In this document: in pieces, positions 48,901 to 58,575 of the stretch
Position numbering within the stretch: the stretch's first letter is position 1
How the letters are laid out: each line of letters starts with the position of its first letter
Assembly: GCA_028641055.1 (NCBI GenBank)
Contig: JAPCYS010002482.1
Span: 62,001 to 126,000, forward strand
Reading direction: 5' to 3'
DNA from: Alopecurus myosuroides
Lineage: Eukaryota; Streptophyta; Magnoliopsida; Poales; Poaceae
DNA length: 64,000 nucleotides
The notes under the pieces: generated by a model
Told to the model about the DNA's origin: nothing
Databases searched by the model: none
What the model saw: the letters and a program-made list of their open reading frames with translations, nothing else
Made by a program: the position numbers and the translations under genes

Positions 48901-51900
48901 TGGATGTATTATCTGGAAAAAAAACTTATTCTTCAATGCCACTAGGTCCGTTTGAAGTTTTCACTCCCCTTAAAACTTTTTTGGGAAGTAGAGAATATAA
49001 TTTATTTAATTAGCCTTTATCAAGTACATTTGCATGGATAGGCGCTTCTCGCTGATGAAGCTCATGAAAACTTATTTACTAGTGCCCTCAATGGTAATAG
49101 TTTGAGTAATAATATTATTTGCTACATGGATGAAAATTTTATTTATGTGTCCATTATTTTTGTTGAATTATGTATGCTAAGATTTGCCAAACACTAAACT
49201 ATTAATATTTTTCCCTCGGTTACATATATATTATTGCGTCATGTCGGTCAAAGTTGTGTACCAGGGTACTTTTTTCTCTAGATCCACCCTTGAATCACCA
49301 AGTTCATGTCCATATTGGGACCAATTTTCTACCATGATCTGAATAAACACACACCAAACCATATTGTATGGCTTGTGTAGGTGGATTAAGATTTTTTTCT
49401 AGCTTTACTTGCACTCTCCAGCATTAAAATGAATTTACGCCCGTTTATCAAAACTCAATGACATGTGTGTGATAGGATGTCCATAAAAATCACAAAAAAA
49501 CTGAGATTCATGTATCAAAGTAGCCTGCATTTTGCACCTCCATTTGAAATAATTGAAAGAATATTATAAACAAGGAAATGCGAGGGCGTGACATGAATTC
49601 CTTTTATAGGTGAAAGGTTCCACCAAAAAAAATCACCACTTGATTTTATTTTTCTTGAAATATGCTTCACATAATGGCCTTCCAAGTACAAATTATCATG
49701 GTTCCTAACCCAAAGGACCAAGTTCATACCCTTTTTTATACATTTTTCATGACAATAGATTTATTTTTTGGTGCAAACATGCCTTTACCATGGGAATAAA
49801 TAATGTTAAAGAAGATTTCACCTTTGTGGACAATTCATGTTCCATATTTTAAATGTCTAAAAAGGGGGAACCTTGGGAAGCATGCACAAAAAAATGACGT
49901 GAATATGTTTGCAGGACATTTTTCACACATACTATACCATATTACCATGCTTATGTGGGTGGATTAAGAATCTTCTAGATTTTATTCCATTTTAGAATAT
50001 TTAAATTACTTTATTCCCATTGGTCGAAAGTAATTCAAAATTCAATAACATCTGTTTGACAGGATATTCAAGAAAATAAGGAAAACCCACATTAATATTC
50101 CCAAGTAGCAATGTATTGAAGATCCATAAGGGTGTTAAAAAAGTCAAGATCTTTCCACTGAAATATGGGATTGATGGTTGCACCTCCTTTTGAAAAAACT
50201 CAAAGAATATGTAGAAAAGGTCATAAATGTTAGGGATTGGTACGGAATCCTTTTATGGGTACAATTTTTGTACCGATGAATTTATCATTTAAAAATATTT
50301 TCATGATTCATACAATTGTATACCTGCTATTCATAAAATAACACTAGTGAGAAAGTTTTGTGTTGCAAATAATGTCCATGTTTGCATACAATGCCTTTTT
50401 TGGATGTACATTAATAAATGGAAGAATAATATGTCACATCCTTAATTTAGTGACCCTAACTATGTTTGAATTGTAACCATTGTATCTTACCAAGGTATCT
50501 CTACCTATTTAATTTTTAAAATGTATATAAAAATAGTTAAACCCAAAAGATGAGAAATATCTTGGACCCATGTTAGTAAAAAATGTAAAAGTCATGTGGA
50601 TCTACAGGAAAAGGAGAAAATAGCTAGAAATGAAGGTTCTACGGTAAATGTCACTTCTTTGTGCAGGTATAATATCACATATAAACCGCACCAGTTCACG
50701 ACTTAAACTAACTCCGTGTGCTGATATGATATCATGTAAAAATGACAGGTTCAATTAATAATTACGTACTTACGATATGCATGCATGATAATATTCATGA
50801 GGTTATACACCTAAGAAAAGAAAAATACACATATATCAAATATTTTGAAGTTGGTTAGCTCCAAACTTAGTTATGTTTATTGATTTAGTCTCTCGTACTC
50901 ATGGAGTGGTTTCTCAATCTGATGTTTTATATAAATAGAAGAATAATGATACACTATGATTTCGAGAAAGTAAAAAATGACTATTATAACCAAATCTAAA
51001 TGAACCTCATTCATTAAATTTACATAACCATACAAAAATAGAACATGCCCGTTAGATATCCTTTATCATATCTAAACAAAGCACAACCGTTCAATCTTTA
51101 TAACTATATATACCCTGGACAATATCACATCAGTTAGATCCTTTTTTTACTTTAGCTGGATAAATCACAAAAGGATAGATTTCCATAGTTTAATTTTGAA
51201 AGATACCATATGATAATAGATTTTACAAGTATACATGTTAATTATTAGTTCCACTATACACCTAGTCTAACATGTTAGTCCTTTCCGGGCACGTCAATGC
51301 TAATCAACTGCAATGAATAGATACAATTGAGCCGCTATACTAAATCCAAGTGAAAAAAATCGCTGACCAATTTATGCTTTGTACACAATTATTACTATCA
51401 GTGATTTGCATATATAAGTCTTGAGGAGCTGCATGCTAACAAATGTCTAAGGCATGATTAGGCACCGCATGAGTGTCAACAGTGGCGTTGACTGTTAGAT
51501 GTTCTGGTCATTTATTTATTAAAAAAAATCTTTCTAGTGTAGATTGTTAGAAATAAGTGCTTAAGGCTTAAGGGTGTGCGAGGCTATCTTTATTCTGCAA
51601 AGAGGATATAGGAACAAACATACCAGATTGCTCTGCACAACCAAGCATAAAATAACAGGGCACCTACGCTAGGGAGCACACAACAATTGATCTAGAGTCA
51701 TGCTAACTCGAAAATACATCACCACTATTACTTGGATCTCCCCTAGCTATCACGACCGTCGATTTCTTGGAGATTCGTGCTGAATTTTTGCTTCGCACAT
51801 CCTCAACTTCACATGTTTTCTACACTTCAGTCCACGACATAATCAAGATACTTTTCATCACTGGCATTAACAATGGAGATTAGGCCTAAAGACGGATATT

Positions 51901-54214
51901 TATGATTATGCATTAAAAAATAAGCCATTATCTGATCGTGCATTACCATTTTTTTATTAATCAAAAATTTCCTCCATTCAATCTTGAAGCAAAAATGCAT
52001 AGGATACATCTCGCATTAAGATTTTTTTTCTGACTTTTTTTGCATTGAGTATTCTTTCCTCAACCAATCTGTATCTAGAAGCAAAATCATAGGCACGTAC
52101 AACATTTCTGTATCTAGAAGCAAAATCATTGAGCATTTTCTGACTTTTTTTGCATTGAGTATTCTTTCCTCAAATTCTTAAGAAGTTAATCAAACAAAAA
52201 GTGATTTTTAGTATCACAGTTTCATGCATGTTCCACCCCAGATCGTGCATGTTTCATCACAGATTCAATAAAGAATCAATAAGAATCCAATAATTTTTTT
52301 CTATGTCATCGCAGATCCAAAATGATTCGTGGACTGAAGTAGGCTACAAACAAAAAATAGAAAAAGAAGAAAAAAAAGGGAAGAACAAAGGGAAACTGCT
52401 TGGGGCACTCTTAAGTCCAGATCGGTTCTCCCTAGAAGTGCATACAAGCCCAGATCCAGGATCTCATTTTTAATGGATCTTAACAAACATCAAAAAAAAA
52501 ATCTACAGAACTTGAATGGATCTAAAAAATCAAGGGAAAAAAGAAACGAGGCGCTCAGAGATGAACGAGGGGGAGGGTCAGCGATCCAATTGCTTCCTCC
52601 CAGCGCTGGAACTCAGATCCGTGGCTATTCCAAGCTCTGTTGCTGCCTCGAGCTTGCGGACGCCTTGGAGGAGCTCCTAGGCCGGTTCCCTTCGACCGGG
52701 CCGCGGTGGTGGCCAGATCCCGTGGACCGGGTGGCGGTGGAGTCGGCTAGCTCGCCTCGATGGGGTGGTGATGGAGGTCGGCGCCGTCGGCTCCTGCGCG
52801 CGCGGCCACGCCGACCGAGTCGCGCTCGTGGAGATGGAACCGGCCCCGTCGCTTCAGCTCCGTCCACAGAGCACCACGGGACAGAGGGTGAGGCCAGCCG
52901 GGGATGCGCCTCCTCAGCTCCGGTCACACGCAGACGCCGAGCCGTCGAGGGAGAGGCGCCGCGTGCCTGGCCGCCGGCCCGCGCCGTGCGTGCCTGGCCG
53001 CCGGTCGCCGACGCTGCCTCCCCGTGGCCCCATCCACGGCCGGTGGCCACAATGGACACGGCTCTTCCCTGCCGGCCGCCCTCTTCGCCTGAGAAGGTTG
53101 TGGTGGAGGTGGGAGGCGCAGCATAGGGTTCCGGATCCTGGGGTCGAAGGTGGAGGTGGGAGGGCGCAGGTGGAGGGAGGTGGGCGGCCGGGGGTGGGGG
53201 GGGGGGGATGATTAGGTTTAGTGCGTATCCGGTCCAATTAGTTTCTATATATAGGGGGGTCGTTCTACCTTTTTTCCAAAGTGTAAGGACCTTTTTGCAA
53301 AATATCGCAGCGACCGTCGGATGTGAAATAGACGTACACGATAGTCGGTGGAGATCCTTGTGATAGTGGGAAATCCACTCTCATGCTAACTAGATTAGTT
53401 TGGTTGGTGTCTTCACAAGTCTAGACAGGAATGCACACACAAGTTACAAAGAAAAAATATATCATTATATTTTCCGCAAAAGGTATTTAGCATTTATTCT
53501 TTGCTATTTTCAGAAACATAATCATAAATTTTTCATAGATATATTTAGAAATGTGTCTACGTGTAAATTATCCAAATAAAGATAACACGTCATGTGTTTT
53601 GCAATAAAGTAAACTGAACGCAATTTTTTCTCTTTAACATAGAAGGAACGTTTAATAATATCAACATACTAAAGAGATGTGAGGGCCACAAGTGCTAGTT
53701 AACAAAAAAATCGAACTTACCCATGTCTGAATATGATTGAACAATTGGCTTTTACTGCCATCAAATCGCACAGCGTCGAGTTCTTTGTTTCCATCTTCGC
53801 ATTCCTCTATCTCTCCTCCTTCACAATGGTCTTCTGCTGATGATCCAAGGCACTATTGGTAGGAAATTGTCAGTCAGAAGTTGGTCTGAGCATTTTTAAG
53901 AGAAATATGTAAGAGAAAGTACAGTGTCTTAATATATTACTACCACTCGTGTTTCGTTACTTCGCTTTTAGACAAGCTTATGGATTGTCAAAGCACTGAG
54001 GCACTGTGTCCGAATGAGTTCCATATAATGTAGTGGCTTGAAAGATAATTAGTGTTCGCATCCCCTGTTCTTTAATGGAATGGGAGGTGTTGTCCATTAT
54101 ATGCAGAAGCCCAGATAAACGTACAACAGGGGAGAGTATTTGGGAGATATCCGACGAGGAGGGGCTCCATGTCCGAGAGAGGAACTCCATTGCCTGCTCA
54201 GGGATCACCGACAT
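41310..54214 (-). CDS. VAN3-binding-protein / FORKED-like protein (DUF828 and plant PH_2 domains)
   Basis: Six coding exons read on the minus strand: 54214-54125 (start [20 protein letters not shown]), 53852-53721, 42682-42614, 42298-41787, 41674-41561 and 41467-41310 (stop TAG). All introns are GT-AG and phases fit. Exon 1 has the MEFLSRTW motif of the family. Exon 4 has DUF828 ([46 protein letters not shown]). Exons 5-6 form the PH_2 domain ([40 protein letters not shown]). Such proteins bind the ARF-GAP VAN3 at endomembranes and act in auxin-guided vein patterning. Length is about 357 codons. Exon 4 shows one frame change at its start (about 42278, ATGGGCG). The stop cuts about eight family-like codons. 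Intron 2 is about 11 kb and transposon-filled. The start was chosen as the first ATG after a splice-acceptor-like ATGCAG at 54286. Confidence 0.82.
42477..42514. mobile_element. Very short Stowaway-like element in intron 3 of the VAN3-binding gene
   Basis: CTCTCTCCGTTCAA and its inverse TTGAACGGAGGGAG form a 38-bp unit with TA on both sides (42475-42476, 42515-42516). Ends and TA duplication are those of Stowaway (Tc1/Mariner) miniature elements; the middle is almost entirely deleted. Confidence 0.7.
42690..43931. other. AT-rich intron sequence without recognised genes
   Basis: Part of the large second intron of the VAN3-binding gene. I saw no conserved coding on either strand, no terminal repeats, and only short open frames. 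Confidence 0.5.
44640..45420 (+). pseudogene. Gene-like fragment of unknown origin with acidic end
   Basis: Codon-like sequence reads [20 protein letters not shown] near 44640-44700. Next comes [14 protein letters not shown] up to 44846, which resumes after the miniature element as [20 protein letters not shown] (from 45257). It ends, in a shifted frame, with [15 protein letters not shown] and TAG (45418-45420). No domain was recognised. It may be host sequence captured by the surrounding CACTA-like element, or part of that element's own gene. It is broken by stops and a frame change. Confidence 0.45.
44847..45256. mobile_element. hAT-type miniature element (about 410 bp)
   Basis: Ends are inverted: ATAGCTGGCTAAACGG on the left and CGTTTGGCCAGCTAT on the right. 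Flanking 8-base copies are GGTGAGGT (44839-44846) and GATGAGGT (45257-45264), one mismatch, as expected for hAT insertions. The interior is GC-rich with words such as GGGCCGGCCCATCG seen in non-autonomous plant hAT relatives. Excising it and one target copy rejoins an open frame across the site. The inner edge of the right end is uncertain by two bases. Confidence 0.7.
45447..45504. repeat. (TA)n microsatellite, left
   Basis: About 58 bases of almost uninterrupted TA repeat with one phase slip, directly beside the unit at 45505. Confidence 0.95.
45505..45868. mobile_element. Microsatellite-flanked element (Micron-like arrangement)
   Basis: A 364-bp unit sits exactly between two (TA)n tracts. 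Each edge has a small imperfect palindrome: GGGTGCAGAATAGTTATTC on the left and GGGTGCAAAATAAGTATTC on the right. The interior is AT-rich without coding. The arrangement resembles rice Micron elements, which sit inside TA microsatellites, but sequence identity with them was not tested. Confidence 0.5.
45869..45926. repeat. (TA)n microsatellite, right
   Basis: About 58 bases of TA repeat adjoining the right edge of the 45505-45868 unit. Confidence 0.95.
46648..47190. repeat. Dispersed repeat unit R1
   Basis: Starts CCAAGTTCATGTCCATTTTC and contains GATCCATAAGGGTGTTCAAAG, GCACCACCTTTTGAAAACTC and CATGGACTCCTTTTAGG. The same ordered phrases occur in units beginning at 49298 and 49718. This is a degenerate repeat of 0.4-0.55 kb of unknown origin, with no coding. 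Confidence 0.65.
47370..47841. repeat. Long foldback element
   Basis: The left arm (from 47370: GATGGTCCCTCAAAAAATTT, then AAATATGACCCCTCCC) is inverted at the right end, which reads GGGAGGGGACATATTTGG then TTTTTGAGTGGCC up to 47841. Inverted similarity continues inward through CTCAGAGCC and TTGAAATAAGCC phrases to near the centre (about 47600). The arms are also built of repeated GGCGTTTTTGNNAAC phrases. The transcript could form a hairpin of about 200 bp. It may be a Mutator-like or other miniature element; no target duplication was recognised. Confidence 0.6.
48240..48289 (+). repeat. G-rich tract
   Basis: About 17 consecutive Gs are followed by GGGGTGGGG-type runs. It has quadruplex-forming composition and is also a likely place for sequencing length error. 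Confidence 0.85.
48290..48801 (+). other. Open reading frame of unknown nature
   Basis: An open frame of about 170 codons follows the G tract (for example [20 protein letters not shown]). I recognise no domain. There is no clear start, as the upstream part is the G tract. Codon use is not strongly gene-like, and the position is inside the transposon-rich intron on the strand opposite the host gene. It may be a fragment of a transposon or captured gene. 48810-49290 is AT-rich without genes. Confidence 0.25.
49298..50280. repeat. Dispersed repeat units R2 and R3 in tandem
   Basis: Two degenerate units begin CCAAGTTCAT at 49298 and 49718. They share AGGTGGATTAAGA / GGGTGGATTAAGA, GATAGGATGTCC / GACAGGATATTC and CATAAGGGTGTT phrases with each other and with R1 at 46648. 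No coding was seen. Confidence 0.6.
50281..52026. other. AT-rich intron sequence without recognised features
   Basis: Short open frames only, on both strands. A CTAGTG near 51533 could be a decayed transposon end, but I found no partner. This remains within intron 2 of the VAN3-binding gene. Confidence 0.5.
52027..52180. repeat. Local direct duplications
   Basis: CTGACTTTTTTTGCATTGAG with its following ten or so bases occurs at about 52031 and again at about 52140. TGTATCTAGAAGCAAAATCA occurs near 52070 and 52110. These overlap as short tandem duplications, probably from replication slippage. Confidence 0.8.
52473..53270. other. GC-rich island of unknown origin
   Basis: The block is strongly GC-rich and open in several frames on both strands, as expected by chance at this composition. 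On the minus strand a CTATATATAG box near 53245 lies just upstream, so it could be a promoter and leader of a transposon or captured gene read towards 52500. Neither strand gives a protein I recognise. 53271-53720 is ordinary intron sequence of the VAN3-binding gene. Confidence 0.35.
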
Positions 54215-55285
54215 CTCTTCGCACTTGGGACGCCGCGACGACAACTTCTGCTTGCGACGGATACCCGTCTTTTGCGTATCGAGATCTGCATGCTCTCTGC
54301 CTGCTTTGGATATTTAGCAAATGATCACTGCTGTATCTAGGAAATAAGAACATGCTGGTAGAGATGCTCTAACAGTTTTGCTGAAACATGTAGCTTGGGT
54401 AACATGCATGCTGACTACAAAAAGGGGGAAAAATCCTGTCATAAGATGCAGTTGTGCAAAAGATACAAGCAGTGCCACCTATCTATGGATTTATACGAGA
54501 TATATTATAATACGATTATGCCACCTATCTATGGATATTATATTTTGTGCAGAGCTTAAACAATTAAAGTACTGCAGTATATTTTATGTGAAGGGTACGA
54601 AGCAAGGAGGAAAGTTTCATCACCATTTCACAGGACAAGGAGTGGCATAGCTGGAAGGACACCGTCCCAAACTCTACTCCTCTCCTCAAGTTCTCCATTT
54701 ATCGCCTGGCGTGAATCGGACCTTGCCTAAAGATTTTACAGAACCCGTTTGATAAATGAGAATGGAGTAACGAGAGCTCAAATATCATGACTAATACTGC
54801 CTTATTTGTAACAGTGCCAAGTTCTTATCGTCCACTAAATGTTTTCGGTTTTCCCATGCATGCTACTATGTTTAGATTTCCAGTGATAAAGTACATCTCA
54901 ATAAAAGAATGCAAGTGTTAATCAGATAACCTTGTAGATTATCTCAACGCTGTATAGCATGAGAAAACATTTATTGGACAAGAACTTGGCTCTGAGTCAC
55001 CTGACTAAGGCAGTATTAGTCTGGAACTAGGCTATTAGTCTACAATAACTTCAAAACAAGAAGAATATAGCAGACAGTAGCTTTTTGTGGATACCTAGGA
55101 GGATCTAGATATAAATATTATAATTAAGAAGAATATGCACTGGTCTTCTACAAAGAAGCAAAATAAGAAGAGGAGGAAGTACAATAGAAGTAAGCAGTTA
55201 ACAAGGATCTTAGCCTGAAAGATCGATACGCACTTGAGAGAGGGAAGGACTTACCTTACTTGGAAGCCCTGGATGCACTGATGTT
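54215..55285 (-). promoter_or_regulatory. 5' leader of the VAN3-binding gene, with a leader intron
   Basis: A TATAAATA box on the minus strand (55309-55316) is followed by about 50 bases without ATG. They end at AAGTAAG|GTAAGT (donor after 55255), a near-perfect splice donor. A possible acceptor ATGCAG ends at 54286, placing the next exon just upstream of the start codon at 54214. Transcription start (about 55280) and acceptor are inferred. Upstream of the box the sequence is unremarkable. Confidence 0.55.
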
Positions 55286-55308
55286 GTGACACCTGCGTTG
55301 GTTCAAGT

Positions 55309-55316
55309 ATTTATAT
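55309..55316 (-). promoter_or_regulatory. TATA box of the VAN3-binding gene
   Basis: TATAAATA on the minus strand lies within GGGATATAAATACTTG. It is about 30 bases upstream of the inferred transcription start and the spliced leader. Confidence 0.6.
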
Positions 55317-55329
55317 CCCAAGCTCATAC

Positions 55330-56320
55330 TAAAAAAAAGTTAGTCGCAAACGGCGATCGCACTGCAGTAGCAGCAAGTAAGTGTATTCTAGTATTATAAT
55401 CGCCAACACTGAATGAGCCATGTTGCTCTTATAATACAGCTGAAACTGTCTTCGTTTCGACTTCCGGTTGGCCGAACCCAGAATATCTCCTGCTCGATAA
55501 GAGTAGTGAACTGCAAAAAGGGACACATTTCACAGTGCTTCGAGTACAGTAGGTCTGAATTGATGTGGATGAGACCGAGGAAATGGTCCGATCATGGCAA
55601 TTTGGCAAGATGTTACGCCCAAGGTTTAAGGTGGTAAGTCAGGGTGGGTTTCAAGGCGAGGGCGATCAGTGTGGCTGCACATGGTTTATGATTACGTTTC
55701 AATAAAAAACCATTGATGGTACATGAGAATGGAAAATGTGTGGCGCCGCACCGCATGTTACCGTAAAAGAGGAAGTGTATAAGTGTAGCATAATACGGCG
55801 CCCAAAAAAAAGTGTGGCATAATACGATAGATTGTAGTCGTCAGGCAGTTTGATATTCGGTATTAGCACAGCAGCGTTGTTCCATTCAGCCGGGACTGGA
55901 CCGCCATTTTTTTTTTGAAGCGAGGGCTGGACCGCCATTTAAATCCGCAAAGACTTCGGTTTTAACTTTGTCCCACACATCATGTAGAATATCGTAAGCA
56001 TACCGTAGGGACCCAGTGACTTCATGTCCCCAATGTTGTGGAGTACCTCAGTAATTTTTTCTTGGGTGAAAGTTAATTAAGCACATCGTTCATACAATCT
56101 CTGAGATGGCCGCGATACCCGCTTGCCATATAGTGATGGATTCCGCTCGCACCGACCGCATCATGTGGCACCTCCCCTCTCACAACCACACCCCACTCAC
56201 CGAGGACGAGAAAGGTACCAGCAGCTGCTGTGGTATGCCAATGCGGGTGCAAACTCAGCTGCCGTTGGGAGTGTTTAGGATATAACAGCGGTAACGGCTG
56301 CTGCTAATGCCATTAGAGCA
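55330..56320. other. Intergenic sequence without recognised gene
   Basis: Lies between the VAN3-binding gene promoter and a Harbinger-like relic. Contains an A-run near 55806 and a T-run near 55908. Short open frames only. Confidence 0.5.
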
Positions 56321-56324
56321 ACTC

Positions 56325-57290
56325 TAGCAGATCCTGCAAAATTTCATACCGCAATGGCGCGGTGTGGTGTCTGTCCAACCAGATCCTGTAAATTATGTAT
56401 AGTAAATATATACTACGGTATGGTATGGGGTTTTGCTAAGTATATGGTGCATATCCCGTAAAAACAAGGTTTTTTTTTAATTTCATGTGAATATGTATCT
56501 ATACTCAAATTGATCTTTAATTTCATACAAAGATAAATTTAAATTAACTAATGTTTTAACATCACAATACAACAATAACTCGAACTACAATAATAATCAA
56601 ATTACAACAATAAACCACTAACAAATTATTTTGAATCTAGAGAATGGTTCAAATCACACATACTCAACTAAAACAATAATGTGAGATCTATTCTTATAAA
56701 TTTTTGGCTGATGCTCAATGATATCATCACGAAGCTAGGTATGCGAATCCCGATTTTTGATTTTTAATCATCTGGTGTGTCTCAAGAAATGTTTGGATCC
56801 GATCCGGGTTTCACACGACTATCAACATTGTCATAGTCGAAATCTAGGTTCAAATACCGACGAGGTTTCACATGGCTATCAACATTGTCGTAGCCGAAAT
56901 CTAGGTTCATATTCAATGACCATGTTATAAAGAAGCACACAATCAGTGATGGTATTTATGAGGGGTTGTTTGTCCCAATAACGAGCAGGACGTCGAACAA
57001 TAGCAAACCAAGCTTATAACACACTGAAATCTCTCTCTCCCTCTCAATGTTCTTTGAACAAGTTTCTTGACAAGCAGCAAATTGAGCTTGTTTTTACCTT
57101 GTGGATTTGAGACGGTCTTCATAAATGTTGACCATGAAGGATATATGTTGTCAGCTAGATTGTAGCGCATGATATATGCATGGCCATTGACGTTTTTAAG
57201 TTGTAAGCCAGAGCGTCACCATTTGCAAGTCTAGCAAACATACGAGATCTCCGCAAAACATTGATATCATTAAGAGATCCCGACAAACAA
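56325..57290 (-). mobile_element. PIF/Harbinger-like relic with transposase fragment
   Basis: The left edge has GAGCAACTCTAGCAGATCCTG, close to ends seen on grass Harbinger-type elements. On the minus strand at about 57195-57040 the frame reads VNGHAYIMRYNLADNIYPSW and then FMKTVSNPQGK. This corresponds to the conserved NGHAY...YYLADGIYP...TFVK...PQG part of the Harbinger DDE nuclease. The fragment is short and followed by stops, so it is a dead copy. The right edge was not found; 57291-57880 may belong to it. Confidence 0.7.
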
Positions 57291-57879
57291 AAAAAAAAAA
57301 CGATGCCGTACCACAAGTCTTTGGAGGCAACTCTTTATTCTACAAAATCACTTTGACTATGCACAATGTTTCTCTATCAGCCTTTGTCTTCCAACAATAT
57401 GTTAGTTTGGCGCCTCTCAATCGTGTGCCTTCATGTAATCTGAACCTATGCTTTGACTTATCTAAGGTTTTATTTCCGTTTAACTATTCCATGTGAATTC
57501 CGCTACTATGTAAACTATGATCCACCATGTTATTGGAAAGAACCTTCGTGTTTATCCTTACCCGGTAATATATTACACATATAAATTCCATATGTAACAT
57601 GTATAATCTAGATGTCATCTATGTTGCCACTTATGACATAATGTGTCCTAAGGGTCCGATAAGAAAGCAACATAATGTTGATTTGAGTGACGATATCTGT
57701 AACTATCACTTATGACCTACAATAGCACTTCCAGTTTTACAACTACAACCTTTCAACACAGTTTGCCATATCCAATTGCCATCTGTTTAACCGGCAATCG
57801 CGTGGCAAGTCCACATATAGTTTTTATTGATTAGATGATATCAGGTCCGAGTGCCACGGTGAGAAAAGCCCATAACAAC

Positions 57880-58500
57880 CAAAAACTCTCCTTCAGCTCC
57901 CCAGTCCAGTGATGCTTTTATTTTTCAAATCCCGAAAATCATATTTATAAGTTTTAAAAATCTAGAAAAATCTCTATATAGTCAATAATATATCATACAA
58001 ACATGAAAACTTGCAACGATTTTTTATTTTGACCTACACAAAAATGATAAAACATGATCAATTTTGGAGTTTGGAAAATACACACGGTTTACTATACTTA
58101 GTTCCATACTCTTTCAGTTTTTTGTAGCTCGAACTACAAGTATTTCAAATTGAGGTTTTGCACTTTTGTAGCGTACTCCATTGACTACATCCAGATTTTT
58201 ATGAACTCGTAAATATGATTTTTAAGTTTTTTTACAATAAAGAATCGCTCCTGAGCCAGAAATTCCTACTCACCAACAACATATATATTCACACAACCAA
58301 ATATGTACCTACCATGTCACTTCCCTCTCTCTCTCACACACACAACAAAGAGGAAAGATGAAAGCCGACAAGTATACCCGACATGCCACAGCCTGATCAA
58401 TACATAGTTAGAACAAAACAAATCCCGAAGTTAGAGTCGAGAGCACTACTAAGAACTACTATACGTACAAACATAGGCGACACTTCGACATGTTGCTACA
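57880..58500. other. AT-rich spacer, possibly a decayed DNA element
   Basis: AT-rich with AGCTCCCCAGTCC at one side and CTCCTGAGCCAGAAATTCC near 58249. This faintly resembles the ends of old miniature elements, but I could not align true inverted ends. The 3' end of the MYB gene transcript probably lies around 58400-58500. Confidence 0.3.
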
Positions 58501-58575
58501 GCTCCACACTCAAGAGCCCCGATTCCATTCGGACACTCTCCGTGCTGTCAGCAATGTAGTACAGTACTTCTTTCC

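Noticed and set aside
50336..50347. CACTAGTGAG as a CACTA end
   Set aside because: No inverted partner or subterminal repeats nearby; short words of this kind occur several times by chance (also near 37346, 49080 and 51533).
52473..53237. A possible 217-codon gene on the plus strand and counterparts on the minus strand
   Set aside because: Low-complexity GC-rich frames overlap on both strands without a recognisable domain or splice context; listed only as a GC-rich island.
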